Assembly: GCA_009760855.2 (NCBI GenBank)
Contig: WPIO01000018.1
Coordinates: 2,421,001-2,485,000, forward strand
Length of the DNA: 64,000 bases
Reading direction: 5' to 3'
DNA from: Cristatella mucedo
Taxonomy: Eukaryota; Bryozoa; Phylactolaemata; Cristatellidae
Each line of letters begins with the position of its first letter. Position 1 is the stretch's first letter. A program made the translations under genes and the position numbers. Positions 46,093-57,029 of the stretch are shown here, one piece after another. Under the pieces are notes generated by a model that saw nothing but the letters and a program-made list of their open reading frames with translations, was not told the DNA's origin and did not search any database.

Positions 46093-46418
46093 ACAAAATT
46101 ATGAATCCTGGCAGCCTCCTCAATGGTAACTATACAGATAAGTGCTGTCAGGTCTTTGGGGGAAAACTAAAAAGCTCAATAGATACTCACTTTGGCGTCA
46201 TGCGGTCCAGCACCAGAGCCGTTAGAAACTTCAAGGCTGAATGTAAACATACTTAGGCACCTAATTCCGGTTTTTCTCGAAGGTCGTTGCAGTTTAACGG
46301 CATGCAAAGTGAATTTAAAAATTTAATATTTTGTTTTGGCAGCCTGTTGCTCCTAAACGACTTAAGACTAGTGCCTTACTAATTTTGCGATGCTAGCGAC
46401 CTCTAGGCTCAAGACTTC

Positions 46419-46451
46419 GTCTCTCTTTCTCTCTCTCTCTCTTTCTCTCTT

Positions 46452-46534
<83 letters not shown>

Positions 46535-46535
46535 T
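46419..46535. repeat. (CT)n microsatellite
   Basis: About 115 bp of nearly pure CT with a few CTTT interruptions at its left end. Confidence 0.97.
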
Positions 46536-47061
46536 TGGAGACAGACCGGAAAAGTTAGCATAAAAGGTGCACTGCCCCTAAGGCTTCGTTAGCCTCATAG
46601 CCATTAATATTCTCAAGTTTTATCTAAGAAACTCTGGCATTTTGCGGAGGCGGGCTTTATTTTTGAGTACCCATTAATGGCCGACAGAGGACATTTTTTA
46701 TGGTCGGTTGTACTTTACTTCTAAAAATTCTGAATGTTCCCTTTCCAACTTCAGCCTTTTCAAATGTCATCTACAAAAAATTCGTGTAAAAGCTTCAAAT
46801 TGGTGAAGCTGAAACCTGTGGCCCGAAGGCTAACTATCGGCCAATCTTACTCAACCCCGACGAAAATCGTGTGAAGCATCCCTCTGTGAAAAGATGCCTC
46901 CCTCTGCATGCATTGCTACAGATTTGCGAAGGTGCACGAACGAACGTGACGTGAGTGCACGGCTATCTATATACTGGAAATGCTAACCCTCCCCCCTGGA
47001 CTGCTTCCAAAGGTGCGTGTCTCACTCAATGAGGCAGACCACACAATGAATCTGGTAACAC

Positions 47062-47440
47062 TCGATACCTTGTAATTTAATGTAATGTATCTCCGTCTAT
47101 AACTCCACAAAGCCATAAAGACCATGTGGGTGTTACGCAGGAGAGTCTTGTATAGCGAACTCACAGCCTAAGCGGCTTTGATAGCCTAGCGCATTCGGTA
47201 GCCAACAGACTTCGTCTCACGCAACAAAGAGAAAGTGGGAAGCATAGCAGAGTTAGGAGATGTGCCATAGTTGGCAGTAGGAGAGTAGTTGTCGTTGCGT
47301 AAGAATTGTGGAAGCGAGTTCCACAGTCTAGGACCTGCAGAGCTAAAGCTTCTGTCGCCAACTGTCTTTAAGCGGAGGAATGGGACAGCTAATTTATTGT
47401 CCACACAGGACCTCAGGGCACGAACAGGCTGAAACTACCT
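47062..47440 (-). mobile_element. LINE family 2, 3' end
   Basis: Minus strand: TACATTACATTAAATTACAA end, GCGTGAGACGAAGTCTGTTG, GDRSFSSAGPRLWNSLPQFL in the frame 47186-47404. Short deletion in the 3' part of the UTR region. Confidence 0.85.
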
Positions 47441-47600
47441 GACCACCTGCTTGCTTCCGATTTTCACAGAGGAACGACGCTCAGTCGTGGCCCCTGGTTG
47501 AATTTACTGCTGTGGGTATCTATGCAGAGCCATAGTGTAGCTGCAGTGAAAGGGAGTGCTGAAACTAGGCACTGCCGAATTAGATTGGTGTGAGCTGCAC

Positions 47601-47770
<170 letters not shown>

Positions 47771-48685
47771 GAAACAGAGTGCTTGCTAACACAGAAAGTA
47801 GGCTTGCTGAAGGTTAGTGAACGCTTAAACAGAGAGTGTGGATCGCTTGCTCAGCCCTCCTAGCCCAGCTCATGGTTATCATCAAAGGGGGCCGCCACCC
47901 GGCTGAGACGGCAGAGAACAGAATTAACCTTGTAAGAAACCCTCACCTCATGGGTTAGTGAGCACGGATGGCAATACGCTTGGGACTCTTGTCGATCATT
48001 CTTTCGTATCTTTCGTATGCAATTAAACGAGCAAATATATATATTTTTTTTTCATATTGCCGTCTCGCTTTGATTTTTTGAAGCTATTGCTCCCTTCGAC
48101 ATCAAATCTTTTTAATTAAAATTTATTGGACTTGCTGTGAGCACAATTATTATTAATAATAACGTATACGGTTTAACTAAAGCATCGATAAGACACAAAA
48201 TAGTTTGCCTGGCATCCATCTGATCTATAGTGTTTATTAGAAGCAATTAGAAGGAGAGTGCAGTAATTGCTTGTTCAGCTCTGAAGGCACTGAAATCGTT
48301 TTTGAGAAGCACAGCACCTAGGCCGAAATTTAGCATAGCCTTAGATTGAAGCACTCGTTCCACTTCCATGGAAATGGGACTAAGATTGCTCAATCGGATT
48401 GAGCACAGTACCGGTAATCTACAGATTTCTGGAACGTTTCCTATTCATTGACCAATGTTTTGGACAGCGTGCCATTTTGGACGGCCGATGATCATTCTGT
48501 ATATTGAAATTACTGTCACACATTCAGCGAAATCATCTTATAGCGTTCAACTTCAAGAGTCAGCAAAAGGGGATGACTTGGCTACTAACTGCTAAACTTC
48601 GCCGGCGAATGCAAGGAGTGCGAACAAATCGCTTTGGAAAATACTTTTGCTCAGGTCAACCGATCATGGTGAGATCGTTTTGCAG

Positions 48686-48824
48686 GACCTTGTCGGCAGC
48701 ATTCGTAAAATCGGAATTTTTCTTGGGAAGGCGTTAAATGATGATACGATCAAAAAGATTGCCGATTCCTGCACCATCGAGGCAACAAAGGCTGAAAAGC
48801 CGAATTCTTTCTTCGTCCACAAAG
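48686..48824 (+). CDS. SULT-C exon 6
   Basis: 139 nt, acceptor GATCGTTTTGCAG, donor AAAG|GTGCGT. DLVGSIRKIGIFLGKALNDD, then KKIADSCTIEATK and NSFFVHK. It is open throughout and the same length as in SULT-A. Confidence 0.92.
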
Positions 48825-48920
48825 GTGCGTCCGGCTTATGGAGGCAAGGTATACAGCAGGCTCGCGAGCTTCTCCATTGACTTAGCACTAACTTCGTGCT
48901 GTCACTCGGTGATCGTTAAG

Positions 48921-49012
48921 GAACTACTGGCGAATGGAAGTGGTACTACACTGTACAGCAGAGCGAGCAGTTTGAGAAGCGAGTTGCTGAGCATGGAAAG
49001 AATGGGGGTTAG
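48921..49012 (+). CDS. SULT-C exon 7 (terminal)
   Basis: The split Gly is followed by TTGEWKWYYTVQQSEQFEKR, then VAEHGKNGG and TAG at 49010. The motif is the SULT GDWKNHFTVAQNE region; TVQQSE keeps the T-V and a distal Glu of the dimer motif better than SULT-A does. The acceptor GATCGTTAAG lacks a strong pyrimidine tract. The intron before it is 96 bp. Confidence 0.85.
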
Positions 49013-50494
49013 CATGCGCTGCTGAAAAGAACAAGGCGGCCGACAGCAGAGGCATTACACGCAAAACACATGTCCGGTGCACGTCACAGCTGAGTGAGTC
49101 AGCCGATCAGCTGGACCGGTGCAGTTGCACAGCCGAAATAGGTTGAGGGGATTGTATACAGGGTCATCAAGGTATTGGCAACTAGTTTGGCACGCTACTA
49201 TAGGTTTCGCTACTAAACACTGTGCCTGCCCGATTGTGACAATGCACTTGCTTGTTTGTCGACCTCTAATTGATATAACCAACAATTGAATCTCTAAACA
49301 TGGTTTTCTTGGAACAGGAGTTGGCGTTGACGCGATCTTAAATGTAATATTCCGGACACCAAAAGTAACGATTGAATGGCAAATGATAATGATTAAATAT
49401 TGATGTTTTCTCAATCGAGTAACTTTGAAATACCTTTTTCGAGATGAGGATGTGCATACAAACAGCAGAAGTGCTATTTAATACTCTGCAATATTAGCTG
49501 TTAAAAGCCCTGTTTTATGGCATGACTGTGTCTTCACTTCAACAAGCTCAAAGTCTTCATAGACCATTGCACTCGTAGCCTCCCGGTCTCCATTTTTGTT
49601 TACACTATATTCTATCCCGGGCTTCTGTAACAGCTAGCGATATGGAATCTTTTGCAATGCCAAAAATTACGAGTGCAGTAGTTTTATATGCCTTCATCAT
49701 CGGTTGTAGGGAATACTGTCAAGCTGGAGTCTGAATGCAAACAATTATCAAGGTGTTATTATGCAGTGTATGCCTTGTGTCTGAGTGGTCGTTATTTCAA
49801 AAGCTAATTGAATGGTTCGCCTCGTGAGACGACTTAATTCGGGAGTAGCTACTCAGTCGATTCACATAAAAAAAAGAGTAAATGCTGCAGACTGGTGGAT
49901 GCAATCGAACGTCTCATCCCTCAGCTCCTTTGTTAAGCTCGCACTGGGCCCACGCCGTGTATGGCCACTGACCATCCATGCTGGAATCGAGTGCAGGACT
50001 CGAGGAAAAAGCGGACACTTTATTTGCATTAAAGACTGCTCGTGCCATGAATAGACGGTGTCGATCAGTTGTCTATGCAGCATACGGTTACTGTTTGCGC
50101 AGAGAATTGGCGTCGCTAGCGACTAGATCCTCCACACGCCGAGGCGCGGTCATCTTGGCTTCGGGGACTCGGCTATCGATATCTTGCGGTAGCTTTTGTT
50201 CGCAGGTACAAATTATGGTTTTCTCCTTGCTCAGGCGTAAAATAAATAGAAAATCAATATTGCTTCAAACAAATTTTTGTTTTTGTTTTTGCTATTAGGT
50301 ACGTTGCAGACTCCAGGTCCGCACGTATACACTCTGAGTCAAAAACAACCTCACAACATGGCCGAAGCTGTTGCGCCTGTTTATTCGTTCGCGTAGTGGG
50401 CGGGTTTTCTACAGTCACGGGCATTCTAAAGTTATGCACAGCATACGAAAATATTTATCGACGTCCCCAAAACAAGTGCATCGCAACTATTACC
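49013..50494. other. 3' of SULT-C; no other gene recognised
   Basis: The first 120 bp align with the 3' flank of SULT-B (shared GACCGGTGC block). Beyond that, frames at 49055-49414 and 49812-50298 show no family. AT-rich, no named repeat. Confidence 0.4.
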
Positions 50495-50812
50495 CTACCA
50501 AAGCCTGGAACTCACTCCGGACTTGCATCATGGCATTCCCTTACTTAACCATATTTAAAAAGAAATTAAAAACGCATCGATTTATCGCAGCATGTGGTAG
50601 GTCTATCTGATTCTTCCTAGACGTACTTATGCGTGCTGACACTGTGCAAGCTGCCGCTAGCCATATTTTCATGCTGATTCTGTGCATGTCACCCCTAACC
50701 ATAATATGCTTGCTATTATTGAGCATGCTACCACTAATCATTTGATCATGCTGCCTTTACAGCAAATGTGAAGTGCCTAGAAAAAATTGAGTTCTCTGAG
50801 GGTGCTATGAGC
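50495..50812 (+). mobile_element. LINE family 1 relative, 3' UTR
   Basis: AAAGCCTGGAACTCACTCCG (KAWNSL), then the 3' UTR order and tail hairpin GTGAAGTGCCTAGAAAAAAT / GAGTTCTCTGAGGGTGCT. No (ATT)n remains. Confidence 0.7.
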
Positions 50813-50919
50813 TAAAAAGATAGCTTGAAAACGTGATTCGTGAAAGATAGTTTTAAAAAGCAACCATTTGGAATGTGTATACACAGACGCTGGTGATAGC
50901 ATCGAATGGGCTTAAATTC

Positions 50920-51566
50920 AGGCGATTGCAGCTGGTGCAAAACTCTGCAGCTAGGCTTGTCTGTCGTGAGCGTCGCAGTTGCCACATTACTCCACTTCTC
51001 GCCGACCTGCACTGGTTACCAGTCAAGCAACGGATTGACTTCAAGGTTTTGTCGCTCACTTTTAGGTCTCTTCATTCTATGGCTCCAGCCTATCTTTCAG
51101 AGATACTACCCCATCAGGCAAAGCATCGTACCACTCGCTTTTCGGAATCCAACAGTCTAGAAATACCTCGTACAAACCTTAAATCCTTTGGAGACCGTGC
51201 ATTTAGCTCGTATGCTCCCACAGCCTGGAACTCCCTCCCGACCTGCATCAGAACATCCCCTGACCTGACCACATTTAAAAGAAACTTAAAAACATACCTA
51301 TTTAGGACAGCATTTAGTGGGTCCTTGTGATTCGTCCTCGATGTGCTTATGCGTGCTGACACTGTTCATGCTGCCACTAACCACATTTGCATGCTGACCC
51401 AGTGCATGTAACCCCTAACCATGTTATTCATTTTGTTTGTTTTTCAAGCATGATTTTACTTACTATTCTATTGTGTATCACTTTGCAGCAAATGTAAAGC
51501 GCCTAGAAAGAGATTAAGTTCTCTGAGGGCGCTTTATCAAGTGCAATATTATTATATTATTATTAA
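50920..51566 (+). mobile_element. LINE family 1, 3' end with textbook tail
   Basis: The open frame 50875-51330 (151 codons) covers RLQLVQNSAARLVCRERRSC to the stop after FRTAFSGSL. The 3' UTR is complete and the tail shows AAAGCGCC (51496-51503) pairing with GGCGCTTT (51528-51535), then ATATTATTATATTATTATT. Very close to the 39.7-41.0 kb copy. Confidence 0.92.
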
Positions 51567-51570
51567 ATGG

Positions 51571-52460
51571 GCACTATGACCATAGCGGAAGTGAGCTGGT
51601 TCTGGGCGGAAATGACGCCGCATTGGCTGGCAGGCCGCACCGGCAGGGCTGCTTCGGCTCCCAGTGCTGGCTAGATGCTCGTGCGGCGGCAACGGCGTCT
51701 GGCCGGCACCGGCGCCGCCGCCGCCATCTTTACCCTCCTGACTGATATTCGAGTTCCGATGCACGGCAGCTTGACGGCCGGCGCTTCGCCGGCAAACAGA
51801 AAGCGGCGCTCCTCTCCTCGCTGCCTGCTCCGTTTACCTAGTTTTAAGCAGCAGCGTTCAGTCAGCCGGTCGGCTCGAGATGCAGCCGACCGGCTGACCA
51901 ACCGACCGGCGACGCCGGCAATTTTCGCAAGCGGGTAGTAGCAGTAGTACCCCTCAAAAAACGGGCCGCGGCCGTCTTTTGGCGGCTACACCGCTGAGGC
52001 CGGTTCCGTCGCGACCTTGCCCGGTATACCCAGCTCTCAGTCCGCTCCATTGCAAGAGGCCAGCAGCTTCGATTGACTGTTAGGAACAAGTTGAACTGAC
52101 CGATCCTGATGAGCTGCCCAACGGGGATCCTGCAATATTTGCCAACTACCGGAACGAGCGGGCAGAGCTTTAGGTGTGCGCGGTTCAGGTACAGCTTCGG
52201 GCTAGGTAGGTACTTCGATGGGTACTTCGGTACTACAGCGAACAGCAGGCGAGCTAGCGCCTCAATGGGCGCGGCTGGCTGGTCGCCACGGCGGAGCTAG
52301 TGCCTCTAAGTGAACCGGGACGGCTGGTGGTGCAAGCAAGTCCGACGCGAGCAAGAATACAGACGCGAGCCACACTGCTGCCAGAGGAATCGATCTCGCC
52401 CATACATTAGCGACGAAACCGAACGCAGACGCGATAATGTTCGGCTCTACTGTGCAATCG
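51571..52460. other. GC- and CpG-rich island, no gene assigned
   Basis: It stands out from the AT-rich surroundings. On the minus strand near 51733 it contains AAGATGGCGGCGGCGGCGCC, whose first part equals the YY1-type promoter motif AAGATGGCGGC; the Met there opens only 19 codons (MAAAAPVPARRRCRRTSI). It could be a CpG-island promoter with a first exon, or an unrecognised GC-rich repeat, since LINE copies abut both edges. Confidence 0.45.
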
Positions 52461-53114
52461 GGTGCTTACAGCTCGTTCGAAACTCTGCAGCTAGGCTTGT
52501 ATGTCGTGAGCGTCGCAGTTGCCACATCGCACCGCTTCTCGCCGACCTGCACTGGCTCCCAGTCAAGCAATGCATCGACTTAAAGGTTCGGTTATTCACA
52601 TTTAGGTCCCTTCATTTTTTGGCTCCAGCCTACCTATCAGATCTATTTCCCCGCCAGGCTAAGCATCGTACCACTCGCTTTACGGAATCTTATCGTTTAG
52701 CCATACCTCGTACGAGCCTCAAACACTTTGGAGACCTGCATTTAGTTCGTATGCTCCCAAAGTCTGGAACTATACGTAATACTCCCAAAGTCTGGAACTC
52801 ACTTCCGACTTTCGTCACGGCATCTCCTGACTTGACCACATTAAAAAATTATCTAAAAAAGCATGTATTTGTCACATCATTTAGTGGGTTTAAGTGATTC
52901 ATTCGCTTATGCGTTCTGACACTGTGCAAACTGCCACTAACCATGCTTGCATGTTAACCCTGTACACGTCACCCCTAGCCATGCTATCCTTGTTGTTTAT
53001 TGAGCATGCTACCACTAACCATTCGATCCTGCTTCCTTTGCAGCAAATGTAAAGTGCATAGAAAAAATCGAGTTCTCTGAGGGCGCTACATCAAATGTAT
53101 TATTATTATTATTA
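52461..53114 (+). mobile_element. LINE family 1, 3' end
   Basis: RNSAARLVCRERRSCHIAPL, HWLPVKQCIDLK and FLAPAYLSDLFPRQAKHRTT are readable in 52310-52897. A 27-bp direct repeat around GTATGCTCCCAAAGTCTGG duplicates part of the WNSLP region. Tail with (ATT)n to 53114. Confidence 0.85.
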
Positions 53115-53130
53115 CTCAACGAACACCATG

Positions 53131-53270
53131 AAAGACCGTTGGTTAAGGTGCTCGCCTTGACCAAGGTGTGGCAGTGGTCAGAGTGCTCGAGCCCTGCGGC
53201 ATAGGTGAAGCGCCTAAATAGAGATTAAGTTATCTTAGGGCGCTACGCAAATGAACTATATATACATATT
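53131..53270 (+). mobile_element. SINE-1 copy
   Basis: GGTTAAGGTGCTCGCCTTGA (A-box side), GTGCTCGAGCCCTGCGG (B box), the tail hairpin GAAGCGCCTAAATAGAGATT with TAGGGCGCTACG, and an AT-rich end. It lies 17 bp after a LINE family 1 tail. Confidence 0.8.
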
Positions 53271-53454
53271 TGTTCTTAAAGCAGTAAATCTGCCTAAATT
53301 TGAGAGCGTAATATTGCGAAACGCTTTTGCAGATAGGAGCTTGCCGCCAAGTTAATTAGAGCATCAATTTCCTTTCTGCATATATTCCTCTGCCTTCCCT
53401 AACAAGTCTCCTTCTCCTCTTGTAAGTATTCCAGGCCTGCGATGTGAGACACTA

Positions 53455-53975
53455 GCAGATGGTGCAAAGCTCGTCCGCTGCGTTGATCGGTAATGATTTT
53501 CGTGGCTGCCAAATTGCACTACTTCCATCTAGTCGACAGTGGCTATCCGCTAAGCAGTGTATTGACCTCGAGTCCTGTCGCTCACTTTTAGATCCTTTCA
53601 TTCTTTTTACGTCAGCCTACCGATTAAAAATAACTCCACATCAGACTTACCAAAACTGTATCTGCTTCTAGAAATTAAACTTTAAAGCCTGATCGTTTTG
53701 CTTTACTTCCAGACAACCCGCAATTCTTTAAAGAGAACTTCTAGAGTTCAGTTGCTCTCAAAACCTGAATTTAATTGCCGTGATCTAAAAGTATGCCCTG
53801 ACTTTAGGGCATTTAAAATGGCGCTACAAACATACCGAATCATCTTAGCTTTTGCTTCGTGCGTGCATCATACGGAATGAGTTTGCCTGAGCTTAATTAT
53901 CGGCTGTTGCGCGTCATTTTCAGCTCGCGTAAATGGCCTCGACGCGTGCTTAGTTCTCTTCGGACGCTATAAATA
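53455..53975 (+). mobile_element. Old LINE family 1 relative
   Basis: ATGGTGCAAAGCTCGTCCGC, CGACAGTGGCTATCCGCTAAG and CGCTCACTTTTAGATCCTTTC follow the order of the family C-terminal coding region, with heavy decay. The end near 53945 has a tail-like GTGCTTAGTTCTCTTCGGAC. Confidence 0.5.
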
Positions 53976-54149
53976 TGCGTTGGTAATGGTATTTATTAAA
54001 TCGTTTTGAAAAGATCGCAAAATAAAAGCAACCATTTTTAACAACCACCGTCTGGCTTCAGACGAACTGATTTTTTCTAAAAATGCTCAATGTCCATATA
54101 AGATCTAAGCCAGGTCTTCAACGCGGGCTGCTCCTTATAATCCTTGTAG

Positions 54150-54650
54150 CCTTCGATGCTACCGCTTCGCGAGTCATTTAAACGACGGCCGAGCCTGCGC
54201 TCTCATGGCCGCGGCTGAGCTCGCGAGCCGCGTCTCCTCGAGTGTCCAAGCGTCTGGCGCGTGCGCGCGCGCTCGGCGGGTAGCCAGCGGCGACATTTCC
54301 GCGCGACGAGCGATCCGAGCGCCGGAGACGCGTGCGGCCGTTCGGGCGCTCGGCGTCCGCTGCGTCGCTGACTGCAGCGCCGGGAAAAGTGAGCGGACGC
54401 AAGCATCTCTTGGACGGACGGCGGCGGCAGCAGCTCTCTGCGGGCGCGCAGCGTCCGAAGCTCGTCGAGCGCCGCGCCTCCTCGCGAATACTCGCTAGTT
54501 GGCTCTCGCTGCGGCGGCGGTGGAGGCGCGAGAAGGCGGTTTACTAACGGGGGACGACGCACCTGCGTCGGCGCCTTTCGCCGATGCAGTCGCCCGACGC
54601 AGGTGCCCGCTACTGCTAGTGGGGACCACGGGCTCTGGATCTTGCCGGCT
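54150..54650. other. GC- and CpG-rich island with a 13-bp inverted repeat
   Basis: Dense CpG, many GCGC and CGGCG runs. GCACCTGCGTCGG (54559-54571) and CCGACGCAGGTGC (54594-54606) form a perfect stem with a 22-nt loop that itself has GGCG...CGCC. The long open frames on both strands reflect GC richness. Possibly a CpG-island promoter; no exon recognised. Confidence 0.5.
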
Positions 54651-55126
54651 GTCCGGTTCTTTCTAGACTGGACAGCTGCAGTTGAGTTTTGGGAGGGCTA
54701 CGGCACAACGGGATACGCTCAGCGCTCCTACAGCTGGCGGTTCATGTGGCTGCATTGTGGACGGAACAAATTCGAGAAAGTCAGCTACAGTTTCCTTTCT
54801 CCTATAGAGTTTACGTTAGATCCCGGTTGCTTAAAGCACGGAGAGAAAAATTCCTTCTCGGATTCCTCCGGATGTACAAGGCCGGCAATATTTCCACTCA
54901 TTCACACCCATTTTATCGCTACATCGGTTTTAGCCTCTTCGTGCCATCGGGTCCAGTGTTAACGTAATACCTCTGACGCGAGCATGCACAGCCACAGGAG
55001 GCCCGGTAAAACTAAACGCAGCCGGCGGAAGTATGAACAAAGGCTACTGGCCGGAAGCGCGAAATGGCGCGAAATTCGATGCCAGACTCTCTCGTGTGGT
55101 GGATGGCTTCTCTCCCAGATTCGACA
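54651..55126. other. No gene recognised
   Basis: Overlapping plus-strand frames (54603-54962 and 54689-54967) are open, but I find no known domain. It lies between the GC-rich island and rearranged LINE pieces. Confidence 0.3.
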
Positions 55127-55232
55127 CCTCAAAGAAATCTAATGCAAAGGATCAACCATCTCCCCAACCGCTCCCAAATTAGCTCCTTACGTGATGATCC
55201 TTGTGATGATCCAGCCGATAGCTTCTCTCGAA
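55127..55232 (+). mobile_element. LINE family 1 linker segment, sense
   Basis: GGATCAACCATCTCCCCAAC, then CGCTCCCAAATTAGCTCC and GATGATCCTTGTGATGATCC equal the endonuclease-RT linker of the 23.06-kb copy. It ends at CTTCTCTCG, where an opposite-strand segment begins. Confidence 0.8.
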
Positions 55233-55373
55233 ATTTGCTGCCATCCATGTGCGGATGCCATCAGTACATGCAGCAAATGAGTTGAGAGAAGTTGAGGTGC
55301 TCGAAGGCTGGAAGAGATCAAAGCAGAGGTACAACTGAGTCTCGTCCGCATAAAAGTGAAAGCCTAGATTGGT
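55233..55373 (-). mobile_element. LINE family 1 RT segment, inverted
   Basis: AAATTTGCTGCCATCCATGT through CATAAAAGTGAAAGCCTAGA is the reverse complement of the FHFYADD to AANFLK region. It joins the sense linker directly, giving a 5'-inverted arrangement. Confidence 0.85.
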
Positions 55374-55388
55374 ATACTTACTTTATAG

Positions 55389-55552
55389 ATACTTACCTAG
55401 CACAAGGGCGACCGCGATCATGACCGCGGTGCCTCCAGGACGAGGCCTAACCACTCCAAATCGGTCGGGCTGACGCCTGTGATTGCCCCAAATAGGGGCA
55501 ACTCGGGTGCATGATTTATGCCTGTGGGGGTCTGCGTTCGCGCTAAACCCTG
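55389..55552 (+). ncRNA. U1: U1 snRNA copy (probable retropseudogene fused to a LINE)
   Basis: 164 nt, the same length as human U1. The 5' end ATACTTACCT, which pairs with 5' splice sites, is intact. GCGATCATGACCGCGGTGCC matches stem-loop I, CCCCAAATAGGGGCAACTCG the stem III region, and GGGGGTCTGCGTTCGCGCTA with final CCCTG the 3' stem. The Sm-site region is ATTTATG against the usual ATTTGTG, and the U1A loop region reads AACCACTCC. The 3' end is followed within a few T by LINE family 1 3' sequence, and the 5' side is other LINE DNA, so no snRNA promoter is expected. An extra ATACTTAC (55374-55381) precedes it. Confidence 0.88.
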
Positions 55553-55557
55553 TATTT

Positions 55558-56250
55558 TTTGTAATTCAATGCTTGCTGGCCTACCGGCATGTGCAATCAG
55601 GCGATTGCCGCTGGTACAAAACTCCCTAGTTAGGCTTGTCTGTCGTGAGCGTCGCAGTTGTCACATCACACCACTTCTCGCCGACCTGCACTGGCTACCA
55701 GTTGAGCAAAGGATCGACTTTAAGGTTTTGTCGCTCACTTTTAGGTCCCTTCATTCATTGGCTCCAGCCTATCTCTCAAATCTAATCCCCCACCAGGCCA
55801 AGCATCGTACCACCCGCTTTTCGGAATCCAACAGTCTACAAATACCTCGTACAAACCTCAAATCCTTTGGAGACCTGCATTTAGTTCGTATGCTCCCAAA
55901 GCCTGGAACTTCCTCCCGACTTGCGTCAGAACATCCCCTGACTTGACCACTTTAAAAAGAAATTAAAGACGCACCTATTTAGGACAGCATTTAGTGGGTC
56001 CCTGTGATTCGTACTTCACGTGCTTACGCGTGCTGACACTGTGCATGCTGCCACTAACCACATTTGCATGCTGACCCTGTGCATGTCACTCCTAACCATG
56101 TTATTCATGTTGTTTATCCAGCACGATATTACTCACCATTCAATCGCGCTTCCCTTTGCAGCACATGTAAAGTGCCTAGAAAGAGATTGAGTTCTCCTAG
56201 GGCGCTTTATCAAATTAATTATGATTATTTTTTATTATTATTATCAAGCA
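55558..56250 (+). mobile_element. LINE family 1, 3' end joined to U1
   Basis: Starts at the FCNS region (GTAATTCAATGCTTGCTGGC) directly after U1 and runs through LPACAIRRLPLVQ, RLVCRERRSCHITPLLADLH and the 3' UTR to the hairpin and (ATT)n near 56245. The frame 55518-55946 crosses from U1 into the LINE. Confidence 0.88.
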
Positions 56251-56454
56251 AGTACTTGCCAAAATTAAACGCAGTAGTTATCGCGAAAATGTTTTGTGCT
56301 TTTGACGACCGTTTATATGGAGTTCAAGTCAATACCAATTTAAAGCCAATGTACATTACGAAGTCCCTGGGGTCATAAAAAGAGATTTGTCCGTTTCGTG
56401 TCTGGTCAGGATACTACACTGCATAGGACGTTAAGTAACTGTGTGATCTTTGCG

Positions 56455-56612
56455 GCCGCTCTGGTTTGGCGCATAGGTTAAGGTGCTCATCATTAGCTAC
56501 CAGCTTCAAGGTTACTGTATTTAATGACCAAGATCATGGGCTCGAGGCCTGCGCCATATGTGAAGCGCCTGGATAGAGATTAAGGTCTCTTAAGGCACTG
56601 TACAGATGGTTT
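56455..56612 (+). mobile_element. SINE-1 copy with internal insertion
   Basis: CTGGTTTGGCGCATAGGTTAAGG-like head, B-box-like GGGCTCGAGGCC, tail GTGAAGCGCCTGGATAGAG / TAAGGTCTCTTAAGGCACTG. Extra sequence of about 20 bp lies between the A-box and B-box sides. Confidence 0.7.
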
Positions 56613-57029
56613 ATGGCAGCCAGACGAACCACTGAGCTGCAGACCAGTTGCAGATGATTGAGAGTATAGGTTGGTAGTCATGAATATTAATTTGAAGCGA
56701 TGGTGTAAGCGCTTGAACCCTTTTTACTGTAGTACTCTCATATAAGCAGGTCCGGATTTTCGCAATGGTCACTAAATCTAAAGTAGGTCCACTCGATTCA
56801 GGAGGAAACGTGCTTATCTAATGGCATTTCACTTTGGGCTAGTACGCCAACACTATGACAGACGCAACGGTAGTAATATTCGGTAAAACCAATCTTGAGA
56901 ATGAGGACTCTCAATTCTAGGGTGACAATAGGCATGCCCATAAACAATAGGAATATTTTACAAGCTTTAGGGGAACCAACCGATTGCGAATGTCGTTGAA
57001 TCAGGCCGCAGTGGTAACTAAGTGAGCTG
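56613..57029. other. No gene recognised
   Basis: No exon or nameable repeat. Confidence 0.35.

Noticed and set aside
54178-54562. Overlapping long frames on both strands (up to 119 codons)
   Set aside because: GC-rich DNA lacks stop codons by composition; low-complexity Arg/Ala/Pro sequence, no splice context.
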